This document shows positions 11,389 through 22,857 of a DNA stretch of 64,000 nucleotides, one piece after another. Position numbers and translations under genes: made by a program. The number at the start of each line of letters is the position of its first letter. Within the stretch, counting starts at the first letter, position 1. The stretch comes from Cymodocea nodosa. Lineage: Eukaryota > Streptophyta > Magnoliopsida > Alismatales > Cymodoceaceae. Below the pieces are notes generated by a model, which was not told the origin of the DNA, did not search any database, and saw only the letters and a program-made list of their open reading frames with translations. Where the stretch lies: the NCBI GenBank assembly GCA_036874045.1, contig CM072343.1, positions 16,326,001-16,390,000 of the forward strand. Reading direction: 5' to 3'.

Positions 11389-11998
11389 ATGTTTAGTGTG
11401 TGTACTTGTGCTAGATATCAATCTAATCCAAAAGAATCACACTTACTTGCTGTTAAACGAATTTTTAAATATCTATTAGGAACCATCAATTTTGGATTGT
11501 TTTACTTTAAACACAGTTCTTTAAATTTAATAGGTTATAATGATGCTGATTACGTAGGATGTAAGTCTGAAAGAAAAAGCACTAGTGGCACTTGTCAATT
11601 ATTAGGAAATTCTTTAGTATCATGGTTTAGCAAAAAGCAAAATTGTGTAGCATTATCTACAACTGAAGCTGAATATAGCTACTGCACTTTGCTGTGCTTA
11701 AATCCTGTGGATCAGACAAACTTTAAGAGATTTTAATTTAACCTATGAACCGACTAAGATATTCTGTGATAGTAGTTTTGCAATAAGTTTGTCTAAAAAT
11801 CCTATTTTACACTCACGAGCTAAACATATAGAAGTTCGACATCATTTTTTAAGGGATAATGTTATAAAAGGAAAAATAGTATTAAATTTTATTCCTACCA
11901 TAGAACAATTAGCAGATCTATTTACAAAACCCTTAGATGAGAATACATTTTCAAAATTACAATTAGAATTTAGTATCTATAGGTTATCTGATGTTTAA
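11389..11998 (+). pseudogene. Copia RNase H
   Basis: Shows GYNDADYVGCKSERKSTSGT and ALSTTEAEY, the conserved RNase H blocks of copia, then a frameshift near 11700 and the C-terminal block HIEVRHHFLRDNV, LADLFTKPLDENTF ending at TAA 11998. A TGA just upstream (GSLLYLTGS then stop, then PDIMF) stands where Arg is usual, as expected for CGA to TGA. This ends the copia coding region. Confidence 0.85.
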
Positions 11999-12919
11999 AT
12001 TGTCCTATTCATTCCATAACATTTTGGTTTGTTACAAATTTAGAATTTAATTTCTTTATATTAATATATATATATATATCTGTTTTAGAATTTTTGTTTA
12101 CTAGTAGTTAAGAATTTATGAAATTTTGATTTTTATTGAAGTCAATTTATTTAAGGAAAAATTCAAAAAATGTTACTTAAAGAAAGTTGATTTAATTCAA
12201 TATGAGTACCAACTATATTTTTGTTACTTATGTATACGCCATTATAGAGATTTTAACTGGAAAATACATTGAAAATATGTACTATTTATTAAAGGAAAGT
12301 TATTAACATACTGTTAGAAAAATTAAGTCTTGCAGTTGCCTCTTATTCAATTTACTATCTTATTTTATTGTTTGTTTGCAATTACTTGAGTAATTAAGTC
12401 CGTTGGGGGATCTTAAACCCTAGTTATTTGAACCAACTAGTTTGGGATGTGTTGACTGAAAACTCATTTTACAAGTAATTCAGATTCTATTTTTTAGAAA
12501 AAAAAGGTACTGGTTCTCACTTATCATTAAATAACTGATTATCTTTCCCTTAAGCAAGGGATTGTGATCACGTAAAAAGATGATATTGTGGGAGGTAATA
12601 CATAAAATATATATATAAATATAAATGAAAAAAGGAGGGCAATGTACTCAAGCTTAGTTTCTTTTACAAGTGTTATAACAATTGTACCATAATCTATGCA
12701 TATAATCTTTGTTATTATCTATTCTTTACACATAATGTAATGCATTTATTTTCTTAAGTTCATTTACTCATTATTGAATTCTTTTACGTTACCTGAAGGT
12801 ATATCTCTACGAATTTTTTTTTGTAAATTTAATAAAATAAAAGTCTAAAAGTCTAAATTGTTAAATCTACTACTTATTTCTGTATTTACCTTAAAAAGAA
12901 GAAGGAGTGAGACAGATTC
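11999..12919 (+). other. Copia 3' untranslated region
   Basis: AT-rich with no gene-like frame. A (TA)n run lies at 12065-12080 and short purine runs at 12586 (GTGGGAGG) and 12633 (AAAAAAGGAGGG) could be polypurine-tract-like. No copy of the 6194-6796 sequence is present, so no 3' LTR can be shown. Confidence 0.5.
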
Positions 12920-13236
12920 AAATCTATTGGGGCTTGGCAACCTAGTTTAAGTACGCCATTTGCACTTAAATGATAAATCTATTAGGGCTTGGCAACCTAG
13001 TTTAAGTACGCCATTTGCACTTAAATGATAAATCTATTAGGGCTTGGCAACCTAGTTTAAGTACGCCATTTGCACTTAAATGATAAATCTATTAGGGCTT
13101 GGCAACCTAGTTTTAAGTATATCATTTGTACTTAAATGATAAATTTATTAGGGCTTAGCAACCTACTTAAGTCAGCCATTTTGAACTTAAATGACAAATC
13201 TATTAGGGCTTAGCAACCTAATATTAAGTACGCCAT
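12920..13236 (+). repeat. Tandem repeat, 55-bp unit, about 5.8 copies
   Basis: The unit AAATCTATTAGGGCTTGGCA continues with ACCTAGTTTAAGTACGCCAT and ends near ATTTGCACTTAAATGAT. Copies two and three are identical, while the last two or three carry substitutions and small indels. The array lies between the copia RNase H stop and a purine tract, where Sirevirus-type copia elements often hold repeated non-coding units. Confidence 0.95.
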
Positions 13237-13260
13237 AGTTTCTCTTTAATACATTTATGT

Positions 13261-13269
13261 AGGGGGAGC
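13261..13269 (+). other. Candidate copia polypurine tract
   Basis: AGGGGGAGC preceded by TTTATGT is a typical plant copia plus-strand priming tract. Sequence after it does not resemble the presumed 5' LTR, so the assignment is tentative. Confidence 0.4.
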
Positions 13270-13270
13270 A

Positions 13271-13999
13271 AACAATGACAAACAATGGTAAATTTAATCA
13301 AATGCAAATATTCTGGAACTTATATTGGTAAAAAGTTAGACTCATTCAGTTAGTTTAACATACAGTTATGTATTTCACTTGAATTCAGCTATTTTATCTC
13401 ACATATTGATAACTAGCCATCCAAGTTTTTCGTATTGTTATGTTTTACTCTTCTACAAACTCGAATAGTTAGATTTTTCTCTAAGTTTCTGTTTTAAATT
13501 CTTATATTTTATCCTTTTAAGAAACTCGAACAGTTATGCTTAAGACTTCGACTTTTTCACATATCCATCCGAGAAACTTGAATAGTTAACTTAATATTAT
13601 TATATTTTTTATGAAAGACTTAAAATATGACAACTATTCTAGTTTGTCGTATAGTTATGTGCTTTACTGCTCATAAAACTCGAATAGTTATCATAAGTCT
13701 TCGAGTTTTCTCATTTTTACTTAGCTAGTAGTTATTTTCTTTACACGAATAGTTATGCTAAGTCTTTTGCTTTTTATAGGTGGTAAAACTCGTACAGTTA
13801 TTGTAAGCATTTGAGTTATTTATCAGTAATTGATATTATATTTATGATTTCAATGATTGAATCCATTTATCCGATTATAAACTCGAAGAGTTATAAATGT
13901 TTTACTGACAACCTTTCGTGTTTCTACCTTGGTAAAACCCTAGTTTCACAATCTTTACTTCCACTAAGTTCTACAGTGAACAACGAAGATTAATCGACA
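13271..13999. repeat. Non-coding leader with CTCGAATAGTTAT repeats
   Basis: Between 13440 and 13890 the motif AACTCGAATAGTTAT or a close relative recurs about seven times at 60-110 base spacing, several followed by a partial inverse (for example AACTCGAATAGTTAT then ATAAGTCTTCGAGTT at 13678-13705). It lies directly upstream of the unknown ORF at 14000 and may be its 5' leader or a remnant LTR. It does not match the TGTTTAGAATG LTR family. Confidence 0.5.
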
Positions 14000-15439
14000 A
14001 TGTCAAGACATGGAAGAGGACATGGTAGAATGACAAAAGTGTAGAAAAGAGAGATGGAAGTTTAGAAGATAGAAAGTGAGATCAACAACATTTACTCAAG
14101 GTATACTTTTTCCAATGAAGTACTACATGAAATTAGAAAAGCTATTCAAGATGAGAAAAAATTTTGTTGGAAATTTATTAGAAACTATGCTGAGACATAG
14201 TTTAGATTAAAACAGACCAAACTTTCCACATTAAAAATGTGGAAAAGAACATTACAACCTAACCCTAAGGTTGTTACAAGTTCTGGACAAGTACCTAAAA
14301 AATTGGTACAGTCTATTACTTATTATGGAAAGAAATGGAGACCAATGATAGAAAATGCCAACAAGGAATTAGAATCTTTGTATTCCCAACATTATTTTCC
14401 ACCGGCTGTTTTAGATGAAATTCAAAAGTTTAATGATGAACAGAAAACTGCCATTTGGAAAATGAGCATTCAAAGTGAAAGACAAAAAATTTATCAACTG
14501 AAAATGGCAGAGGTTGAGAGATTAAAACTCTATATTCCATTATTGCAACCTAGACATTTTGATGAAGGACCGTCACGACCATAGGTGCCTTTAACAGGAA
14601 AAATATAATCAACATTAGAACCTCCTGAATAACCTAAGACACTACAGACATATAGTCGGAAAAAGAAAAATACAATAGAATATTTTGGACTAACTACAAG
14701 TGTACAAGGAATATTGCAGCAAAGAGAAGAATCTTTGAAAAATGGAAAACTATGTTCCATTGCACAAGTTGGACAGGATTTTGTTTTAGGAATCCTAGCA
14801 GATATGACAAATATCGGATTACAAGCATACACTTTAAGGTATTATGTCATATTAGTACATAATGTTTCTTTTAATACAATGGATAGTTTTTCACATCATG
14901 CTGCAAGCCAACATTCTATTCCTATGGAAATAGAACATGTAGGAAATTTTGATGATATATATATAGATGATATCACTTTGGATGACATTTTTGATGATAT
15001 AGGCATTGAGTCTATGAATTTTGAAGATATTTCATCTGAAGAGGAATGTACAGATATTTTTCCTCTTACTATATTTCGAATATAGATTTTTGATTTTTGG
15101 TATAGTTGCTTATACTACATTTTATACATGTGGCTATGTTTGTTACAAAATATAGTATATTTGTTGATAAATGTATATAATCAGCAAACTACATAGTTAC
15201 AAATAGAATATGACATTGCAAATGTCTCAATTATAGAAATTTCAGAATTACAGAATGACTCTATTACATAGACAGATATAAAACATTCTTTCATATAGAG
15301 ACAGTTGTTGTATAGATCACTTATAGAAATAAATGTTGCTGATAGACAGAATAGTACACAGATTGTTGATATTGATATACATATATCAGTTACTAATATG
15401 TTTCATGAAGATCAAATAGAGGAAACTTAGCAGATTATT
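14000..15439 (+). pseudogene. Unknown ORF fused in frame to integrase (ORF-X)
   Basis: Begins MSRHGRGHGRMTK at 14000 and stays in the same frame as the integrase at 15440-16699. Interruptions are at 14042, 14063, 14198, 14582, 14606, 14630, 15083 and about four more before 15440, nearly all TAG or TAA. The last 118 codons before integrase hold only TAG stops. The product is not recognised. Visible traits: two related segments of about 45 residues (IYSRYTF...VLHEIRKAI and LYSQHYF...VLDEIQKF), an EGPSRP motif, an acidic Asp-rich stretch (DDIYIDDITLDDIFDDIG) and a strongly hydrophobic stretch at about 15086-15160 that could span a membrane. It occupies the place where protease, RT and RNase H would be expected. 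Confidence 0.55.
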
Positions 15440-16699
15440 GATACAACAATAACAAAGATTTTTAAGAAATTGTTCTTTTCAAGAGTAAAATATTACTATT
15501 AGGAAGACCCATACTTATTTAAGAAATGTCATGATCTAGTTTTAAGGAGGTGTATTCCAGAAACTGAATATCAGAGCATATTATCTTTCTGCCATGACCA
15601 AGCATGTGGAGGGCATTTTGGTTCAAGGAAAATTGCTGCCAAAATTCTACAATGTGGATTTTATTGGCCAACACTATTCAAAGATGCTCATAAATATTGC
15701 TTAAGCTATTTAAGATGTCAACAAATAGGAAGAATATCAAAGAGGAATATGATGCCTCTTAATCTTATTGTTGAGGTTGAAATCTTTAATATGTGGGGAA
15801 TAGATTTTATGGGTCCATTTCCTATGTATGATCAATTTAATTATATATTATTGGGGGTGGATTATGTATCTAAATGGATAGAAGCTATTCCTACAAAACC
15901 TAATGACAACAAAGTGGTAATATATTTTATAAGAACTAATATAATTGCTAGATTTGGAATACCTAAAGCTATTATCAGTGATAGAGGAATTCATTTCTGT
16001 AATAGAAGTTTTGAAGCATTAATGAGGAAATATGTAATAAATCACAAAATTGCAATATCATATCATCCGCAAACAAGTGGACAAGTAGAAAGTGCAAACA
16101 AACAAATTAAATTAATTTTAGAAAAAGTAGTAAATCCTATTAGAAAAGATTGGGCTAATAGACTAATAGATGCACTTTGGGCTTATAGAACTGCTTATAA
16201 GACAAGCTTAGGTATGTCACCTTTTAGGCTAGTATATAGAAAAAATTGTCATTTACCTACTGAAATTGAACATAAAGCTTATGGGGCATTAAAAACTCTA
16301 AACACTAATTTAAATCAAGCTATTGAAAATAGAAAAATGCAATTGATTAAATTAGAAGAATTTAGGAATGAAGCTTATTCAAAAACTGTAAAAGAAAAAG
16401 AAAAAATGAAGTTCTAGCATGGCAAGAAAATTATTTCAAAAACCTTTGAAATAGGACAAGAGGTGTATCTTTACATGACTAGACTCCATAACCATCTAGG
16501 AAAATTAAGATCTAGATGGGTAGGACCTTATATAATTTGAAATATTTATCCCTATGGAGCTATTGAAATTGAAAATCCTAAAAATCAGAATATATTTAAA
16601 GTAAATGGACAAAGACTTAGACCTATTTTGAAGATACCAAAAAGTTCCTTTGGAATTATAGAAGAAGTAAGAGTAGAGGACTACTCGAGCTTTACTTAG
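15440..16699 (+). pseudogene. Ty3/gypsy integrase of the outer Athila-like element
   Basis: The zinc-binding part (CHDQACGGHFGSRK, then HKYCLSYLRCQQ, with Y for one expected Cys-preceding residue) leads into the core, whose acidic residues lie in WGIDFMGPF, IISDRGIHF and GQVESANKQ. Stops at about 15499 (TAG for Trp), 16415 (TAG for Trp) and 16538 (TGA for Arg) are all explained by single transitions against the inner copy. It ends at TAG 16697-16699 at the same codon as the inner copy's integrase. The upstream protein is ORF-X, not RNase H. Confidence 0.9.
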
Positions 16700-17408
16700 T
16701 AAAAAAATTATCTAAGTGTGTGTTATTTAAATAAAAAAAAAGCTTAGTAATAATTAGTCACGATTCAACCAAAAGGAATTATTAGTTTTACCGAAACATA
16801 TATTAAAAGAAAAAAATCGTTGCGGTTCAACCAACAAGATCCATCGGTCTAACCGAAACATAAAAAATCTATATGTTATATTAACTAAAAATATCGATTT
16901 TATTGAAACATAGTATCAGTTCAACTGGTAGAAAAAAATAGTATTTAATTTCGGTTTAACCGAGGAATATAATGGTTTAACCTAAATTTTAAAATGTTGA
17001 AAAAATTAAGAGTCAGTTAGATCGGAAATTCTTCAATCTTGACTGAAGTAAAAATTATTATTATAAGTATTTTTATTAGTTATAACTTTACGGAAAGTCC
17101 ATTGAGTTACGCTTAACTCAACGAACTTACTCTATTAAGTCTAGGATAAGTTAACGAACTTACCCCATTGAGTTAACTATAACTCAACGGAGTACTGTAG
17201 TTAAGTCCACGGACTAAGTCCTTGGAGTTAATTGTAACTCCACAAAGAGGTAAATGAGAGAGCGAGAGTTTGCATGGGAAAATGACCCAATTACCCACCT
17301 AAACTTAGGGCTTATTTATATTAAAACTTAGGATTTGGGGGTATTATCCATAGAATCATTTAGAATTGAGAATAGTAGAGTGATTCTATTTCGTTCCATT
17401 ACTCTACG
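16700..17408 (+). repeat. Spacer with GGTTCAACCG motifs and GTTGAGTTA hairpins
   Basis: Non-coding. At 16757-16990, variants of CGGTTCAACCG alternate with CGAAACATA. At 17095-17255, three hairpins of the type TTGAGTTA-CGCT-TAACTCAA follow each other. It is collinear with 26401-27058 of the inner element, so it is a constant part of the family between integrase and the third ORF. Confidence 0.7.
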
Positions 17409-19658
17409 ATGACAAAGATGACACCAGAATTTTAGGATGACGTAGTAGACACGACAAGATTTCTTAGAGAATCGAAAGAATGGCACACGAGGTAGAAGAT
17501 CAGAAATACAACACAAGAAAAAGAACTACAAAAGGTAAAATCTGACATTTTTTATTAAAGGAAAGTTTTAGTAGATTGAGAAATAAAAATACCTTAGATT
17601 ATGGAAACAAGAATCAAAGTAGCAATAGAAGTTGTATTAAATAGAGAGAGAAAAATCAAGTCAAACAATGAAGTTGCCTTAGAGTTAATCCGGCGTAAGT
17701 CTCGACTATGGTTCAAAAGATGCATTGGTGGACATGCCTAGTGGACAATCTAGGAGCAACAAAGGAAAGGAATTGAAGAACATGCAGCTGAAGAACAAGA
17801 GGAATTGACTACTGAAAGACCTATCCCTGAGGAACAGCAGCTAGGACCTTCAGTTCCACCAACAGAACCATTACCACAATTAGCATTTGTTTGGCCGAGA
17901 ACTGAAGAAGAAGATAAAGAGTTCGCTAGCTTGGTCAAAACGGTAAAAGACCAAGGAGATAATGAAGAAATGGCTATGGCCAAGGCACACATTCTGTATA
18001 ATGTCATAAAGAGAAGGCGGGCTAAAGAAAAGATGAAGGCCCAATATTAAATTAAAGTAGAGCAACATCAAGAAGTAGCTAGATCAATGGCTGCAAAAGA
18101 AATGGAAGTTGGTCCTTCAAGACTAGTAGTTATAGAAAAAGTGAAACAGGAAGAGCTAGTACCTATGTCTCGAGGGCCTGTAAAGCCTATTTTTGTAGAT
18201 TTAATCTCAAAGGAGGAAGAGGAAGATCAGGCATAGCTAATTAGAAGAAGGAAATGAAAAGAGATAGTGTCTGAACATTAAGAAGAGATTAAATCTGAGA
18301 TGCAAATATCAGTAGGGCCTGTAGAGCCTATTTTTGTAAACTTGCTATTCAAATCGAAGGAGGAGCAGGAGCAGCAACAACAAGAGCAAAGAGAAGAAGA
18401 AAAATAGGTTGAACTAATTTGTAGCCTGTACAAACAGAAGATACTGAAATTAGGGCAAAAACTGATTTGCCCGTGACTCCATCCCAATCTGCCACAGAAT
18501 CAGAAAGAACAATAACAATGCAGATTGGAAGTTAGGAGGAAGAAGAAAGAGAAGAAATTGAACAAGAAGTTGAGCAAGAGCATATGGAACAAAAAGGAAA
18601 TATCTTGATAGATTCCATTGAAGAGTAAGAGACTCTTCAACAAATTTTGGAAAAAATTCAAGAAAGAATAGTAGAGAGTTCTGTCGGCTCACCACCACAG
18701 ACAGAAGCAGAAGCAAAAATGCTAGAATCTCTGGATCATTTTCAAAAAAGTCAAGTTTAGCACATGGAAGAGGAAATTTAAGAACAAATCCCTCTAGAGC
18801 AACAAATTCAATTTCCTGACCCGACTGAAGCAATAGTTTTGAATGAAGTACACTTTTGGAGTCAAGAAGCATATAATAAATATCAAGAGATTAGAGGTTA
18901 TGATATTATTTATAGTAGACCAGTAAACTAGGACTGTATGTAGGAAATCAAAAAATTATTTGAGTTTCAAGGTCTACTACAATTTATTTCTCAATAGAGA
19001 GGGCATGCAGTATACGAAAATCTAGTGCCCTAGTTCTATGCAAATTTAAGAGAAGAAGGACAATTAATTTCCAATGTAGAACAAGCTGATAATGAAGCTT
19101 CTCTACAACATTTTAGGATTGAAAAATGAAGGGAAAGAAATTTTGGAAAGCATAATTGTCGTTGAGTAGGCAGAATAGGAAATCAAAGGCAGTTTAGCTA
19201 TCAATCCTGGTGTACCATTATTAAATAGACTGAAGCACTTAAATGGTAAAGCATACATGGTAGCTAACATTTTGATTAAAAATGTCTACCAATGACAAGG
19301 CCATGATATTGAACAAAGTTAATTTGTCAAGTGGGCCACATATGCAGTTGTGAATAGAATCCAAATTAACTAGTATCAAGTCTTCTTGTCAAAGATAAAA
19401 TCTACAAAGAAGAAATTATTTTATGGAGATTTGATACCTATATTGATGGTGGACTGTATTGACTTCACGAAATGGACATCTAAAAGGATAAAATCAAGAG
19501 CCATTTCAGTGAAGGAATACAGAAACTACAATGTTGTAGCTACTGAAGTACTTGTACCTTCTAGAGACATTATTGGAGCTATGAATCAGATAAATCAATT
19601 AAAGCAACAACTAGAGAAACTCTAGAAGGAAGTAGATGAACTTAGGAGAAAAGACTAA
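17409..19658 (+). pseudogene. Third ORF of the outer element: Q/E-rich protein with plant-transposon domain
   Basis: Begins MTKMTPEF at 17409 and ends at TAA 19656-19658, collinear with 27059-29266. N-terminal third: charged, with W-rich segment (RLWFKR) and a Pro/Glu-rich linker (TTERPIPEEQ). Middle: acidic Q/E tracts and MEVGPSR. C-terminal domain of about 230 residues resembles the 'putative plant transposon protein' family (Pfam PF20167-like, from memory), e.g. LLNRLKHLNGKA and KLFYGDLIPILMVDCIDF, ending in a leucine-heptad coiled coil. It has many stops, mostly TAG, and an 11-base deletion near 19095. Function unknown. Confidence 0.75.
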
Positions 19659-20646
19659 ATGTATTGTTCATCTACTTATATTTGTATTGAAAGATATTTG
19701 ACTGAATGTAAATGTAACTATTCATATAAATGAATGTTTCAAATTCAAATGTTTTTACATTCATGTTTGAGAATGAATGATATAATTGATGAACTATATT
19801 GAATATTATATAATTGTTTGAACAATGTGCAAGACTCTTTAAAAGATTTACAAATTTTCTGAATGACATGGTTCAATACATGATAATTGGTTAATGTTTG
19901 AATATATCTGCATGTTGCAAAGTAAAATGTAAATTCTGCATAACAGGAAGTGAACTGTAAGTTAAATTTGTATATAATGTTCAGATTTAAATAAGTTAAA
20001 TTAGAGCACTGCATTGATGACATTTATTTAACTTTATTTAAGTTAACAAAATGCAGGAGAGAAAATATATATAGAAGTTAATATGGAGAGTGAGTTTTAG
20101 AAAAAATTTGCTAAGTGTTAATTCAGCGAACTTAGTACGTTGAGTTATGCTTAACTCCACGAGGTCAATAACAATATATAAGGTCACTTTGTTGAGTTAT
20201 CTGTAACTCAATGAAGTTAGTCTGTGGAGTTAGCAAATAGTAACCTAAGCTAGTCCGTTGAGTTATCTGTAACTCAACGAGGTTAGTTCATGGATTAAGC
20301 TAAACGGTTATTTTTTTAGCCACAAACGGAACTTTGTGGGTTCAGCGGTTACTAAAATTTAAAAGTAGAAGTGAACACGTATCCATAAAAATAGGAACCA
20401 TACTACACGTTACAAGACACGTTCTTGCGACGAGATTCATTTGCTTTATGGATGTGCATTATAAATATAGAACAGAATGTTATTTACGAGTTACCAATAC
20501 TTTTGAAAGAAAAGAAAATTCGTTGGGGAACTGGAAGGAGAAGCAGCTGATTCAACTTCATTTGTCAACAACTATTTACTGAATACAAAGCTTCAGACTG
20601 GTATGTAATTGATCTTTTGCTATTTTACTTTATGTAAGAGTTTATG
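19659..20646 (+). repeat. Spacer before gag with hairpins and a donor-like site
   Basis: AT-rich non-coding DNA. Four GTTGAGTTA-type hairpins lie at 20130-20290 (for example CCGTTGAGTTATCTGTAACT then CAACG at 20254-20280). CAGACTG|GTATGTAAT at about 20595-20610 resembles a 5' splice site and is kept in the inner copy at about 30175. A short frame at 20334-20582 is shared with 29938-30162 but is not recognised. Confidence 0.55.
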
Positions 20647-21033
20647 AGCACATGGATTCGTTCTCCTAGCACTAAACGATTAGTAAGAACACCTACACAA
20701 GATTATTCAACATAAAGGCGTACTGAAATATTTTCTAAATTGGACTTTAATGAAATCCTTAGGGGTGTAGCTAACCTTTCTTTAAAAGAGAATATAGATA
20801 TGGCTGCTCCAATAGAAAAACCATTAGGGGAAATTTTGTATACTGAACTAGTTGATGAACCTTCATGTATTCGATTGCCAAACTTTGAGGGAGATAGGTT
20901 TGAACTGAAATCTAATTATATTAATCAATTGTCACACTTTCATGGATTAGAAAGAGAGGATGCCTATTATTTCCTTAGAGAATTTAACGAAGTTTGTCAA
21001 ATGATGAAAATACCAAACATGAGTATTAATGCT
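20647..21033 (+). pseudogene. Gag of the outer element, part 1 (N-terminal)
   Basis: Starts MSTWIRSPSTKRLV; a TAA near 20716 is the only break before the insertion. It continues PLGEILYTELVDEPSCIRLP and HFHGLEREDAYYFLREFNEV, the start of a Retrotrans_gag capsid domain. Coding is cut at 21033 by the inner element. The ATGCT at 21029-21033 is the target-site duplication, and gag resumes at 36390. It lies 3' of integrase, the reverse of the usual gag-pol order. Confidence 0.9.
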
Positions 21034-22762
21034 TGTTTAGAATGAAAAAGTGCATATTATTAACGGTTAAATGATGGTTAATTGCATAATATTTAGCTTA
21101 TCATATAAGAATTAAGTCATTAAGTTATAATTGCACTGTTATATGCTTTAATTGAAGAATCTGCTTAATTTAGGGGAATTAATGTTAATTTAGTACATTT
21201 ATGAACTGTCAGTAAGTTGCAAGCTGTGAAATTCTTAAGCATCCGAAATGCACCTAAGCATCGGATAGTTAAATTTATGCACGTGTTGAATTTAAATGCT
21301 TTAGAATATCACATGAGATGCACATGTTTAACTCATTAAGTTAGCATAACTGTACACGTTGAGTTACATGAATATTACACTAAGGTAACGCGTTATGTTA
21401 GCAGCTTATTTCTTTATATTTTCTAATATGCCACTATAGCGGTTGCAGAAAAAAAACCATGTTTGCACGTATCACACAGGAATTCAATCGCGTAGGGAGA
21501 AGAAAGCATCGCCATTGATATGAATGAAGGAAATCCAACCGACCATTCAAGCAGAAGTAGTTACTACTGAAGAAATATAAAAGAAAAGAAGAAGAAAAGA
21601 AGAAGTGTGTGATCGATGGGCGGACAGTGTGTGCAGAGGAGGATCGGCGACGCAATTCTCTGAAGTACCACACCAACCATCGTCATCACCACCATAATCA
21701 CCAACCATCGGAGGTCTGTGAGGATACTTGCCTGATGTCGGGTCGATTCTGAGCCAAACACAGTGCCTAACAACCATTGTGAGGAGTGATCGCGTCGCGG
21801 GAAGGGAAGCCATTTTCACCAAGCGCAGACTCATATTTCAGGAGATCGTAAAGCTTTTAACCTTGGCTTCGGGTTGATGCCTGTATGCTGAAGAGGAGAT
21901 CATCTTGCTATTCTGGACTTGCGATTCTATAGGGAGAGGAGACAAGATTGTAAGTGGTTTAATTTTCAGTAGTGTAATCACATTGCAAGTAGTGTCGGAA
22001 GTATTTACTATCAAGTGAGATTACTTTACATTTCACCTATCACCCATTTCCATGTTCATATTAAAACAAAAATACCAAAAATAATTTATCTATGTTTGTA
22101 TGTTGTATTTGAGTGTTGTATTGTTTGTGTTGTATCGTGATTAATGTTATCTTTGTCAATGTTGTGATTGTTTTATTTTTATTTTTATTTTACAGTTTAC
22201 TGAAATTGGTTCGTTCAAAAGACTTAAAGATTTTAATGGTTACTATTTGAATTATCTAAATGTTAGTATTGCTCAATGATAAATCCAATGTTAACTAACA
22301 TTAAAGAGCTTAATTGATGTTATTTACAATCTGTGGAATCGCCCAATGGTTGGCCAAATTCCTTTGTAAATAGTAGTATTAAAAAGAAAAGTTAGGCTCG
22401 TGGAGTTAAATTAAGTCCACGAGGTTAGTCCGTTGAGTTAGCCATAACTCAACGAACTTAGTCCGTTGAGTTAACTATAAATCAATAGAGAGCTTATTGA
22501 ATATATAAATTTGATTTTTAACAAACGAACAGTTCTCAAGTTCGTCAGCAATTCCCTATGGGATCGACTTGTACTTGCACACTGACACAATAGACACTGT
22601 GCACTTGTAGTTAAAGTACAAATTGGAATTAATATCTAAATTGTATTAAAGGTTGTTTGTTTACTTCTAAAAGAGAGAATAGGCATAAAGATAAATTAAC
22701 TAAGTAAAAACAGAAGTAACAAATCCAAGTTTTTCTAGTGTAGTGCTGGGAAAACCCAAACA
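21034..22762 (+). repeat. 5' LTR of the inner element
   Basis: 1,729 bases, TGTTTAGAATG to CCCAAACA. It has TATAAAAG at 21576-21583, a GC-richer leader at about 21660-21980 and hairpins GTTGAGTTAGCCATAACTCA (22433) and GTTGAGTTAACTATAA (22465). Relative to the 3' LTR it lacks a short stretch near 21450 (AAAAAAAACC versus AACAGATAGTTGGAAGAG). Confidence 0.95.
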
Positions 22763-22769
22763 AGTTTTA

Positions 22770-22787
22770 TGGTGCCGTTACCGGGGA
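22770..22787 (+). other. Primer-binding site of the inner element
   Basis: TGGTGCCGTTACCGGGGA resembles the TGGCGCCGTTGCCGGGGA site found in Athila/Tat-type elements, thought to pair with tRNA-Asp. It sits 7 bases after the LTR end. Two transitions separate it from that consensus. Confidence 0.85.
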
Positions 22788-22809
22788 ATTGAATTGAATT
22801 GAATTGAAT
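22786..22809 (+). repeat. GAATT pentanucleotide microsatellite
   Basis: Four to five GAATT units directly after the primer site. Probably slippage; no function evident. Confidence 0.8.
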
Positions 22810-22857
22810 AGATATAAGCAACTATTAGAGCTGTTTCATTTTAATAGCTAGAGTTGT

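Noticed and set aside
12920-13236. CRISPR-like array
   Set aside because: Units are contiguous 55-bp tandem copies without unique spacers, in plant nuclear DNA.
14000-15439. Endogenous pararetrovirus movement or coat protein
   Set aside because: No movement-protein, coat-protein or caulimovirid RT motif was seen, and the frame leads into a Ty3/gypsy integrase, which plant pararetroviruses lack.
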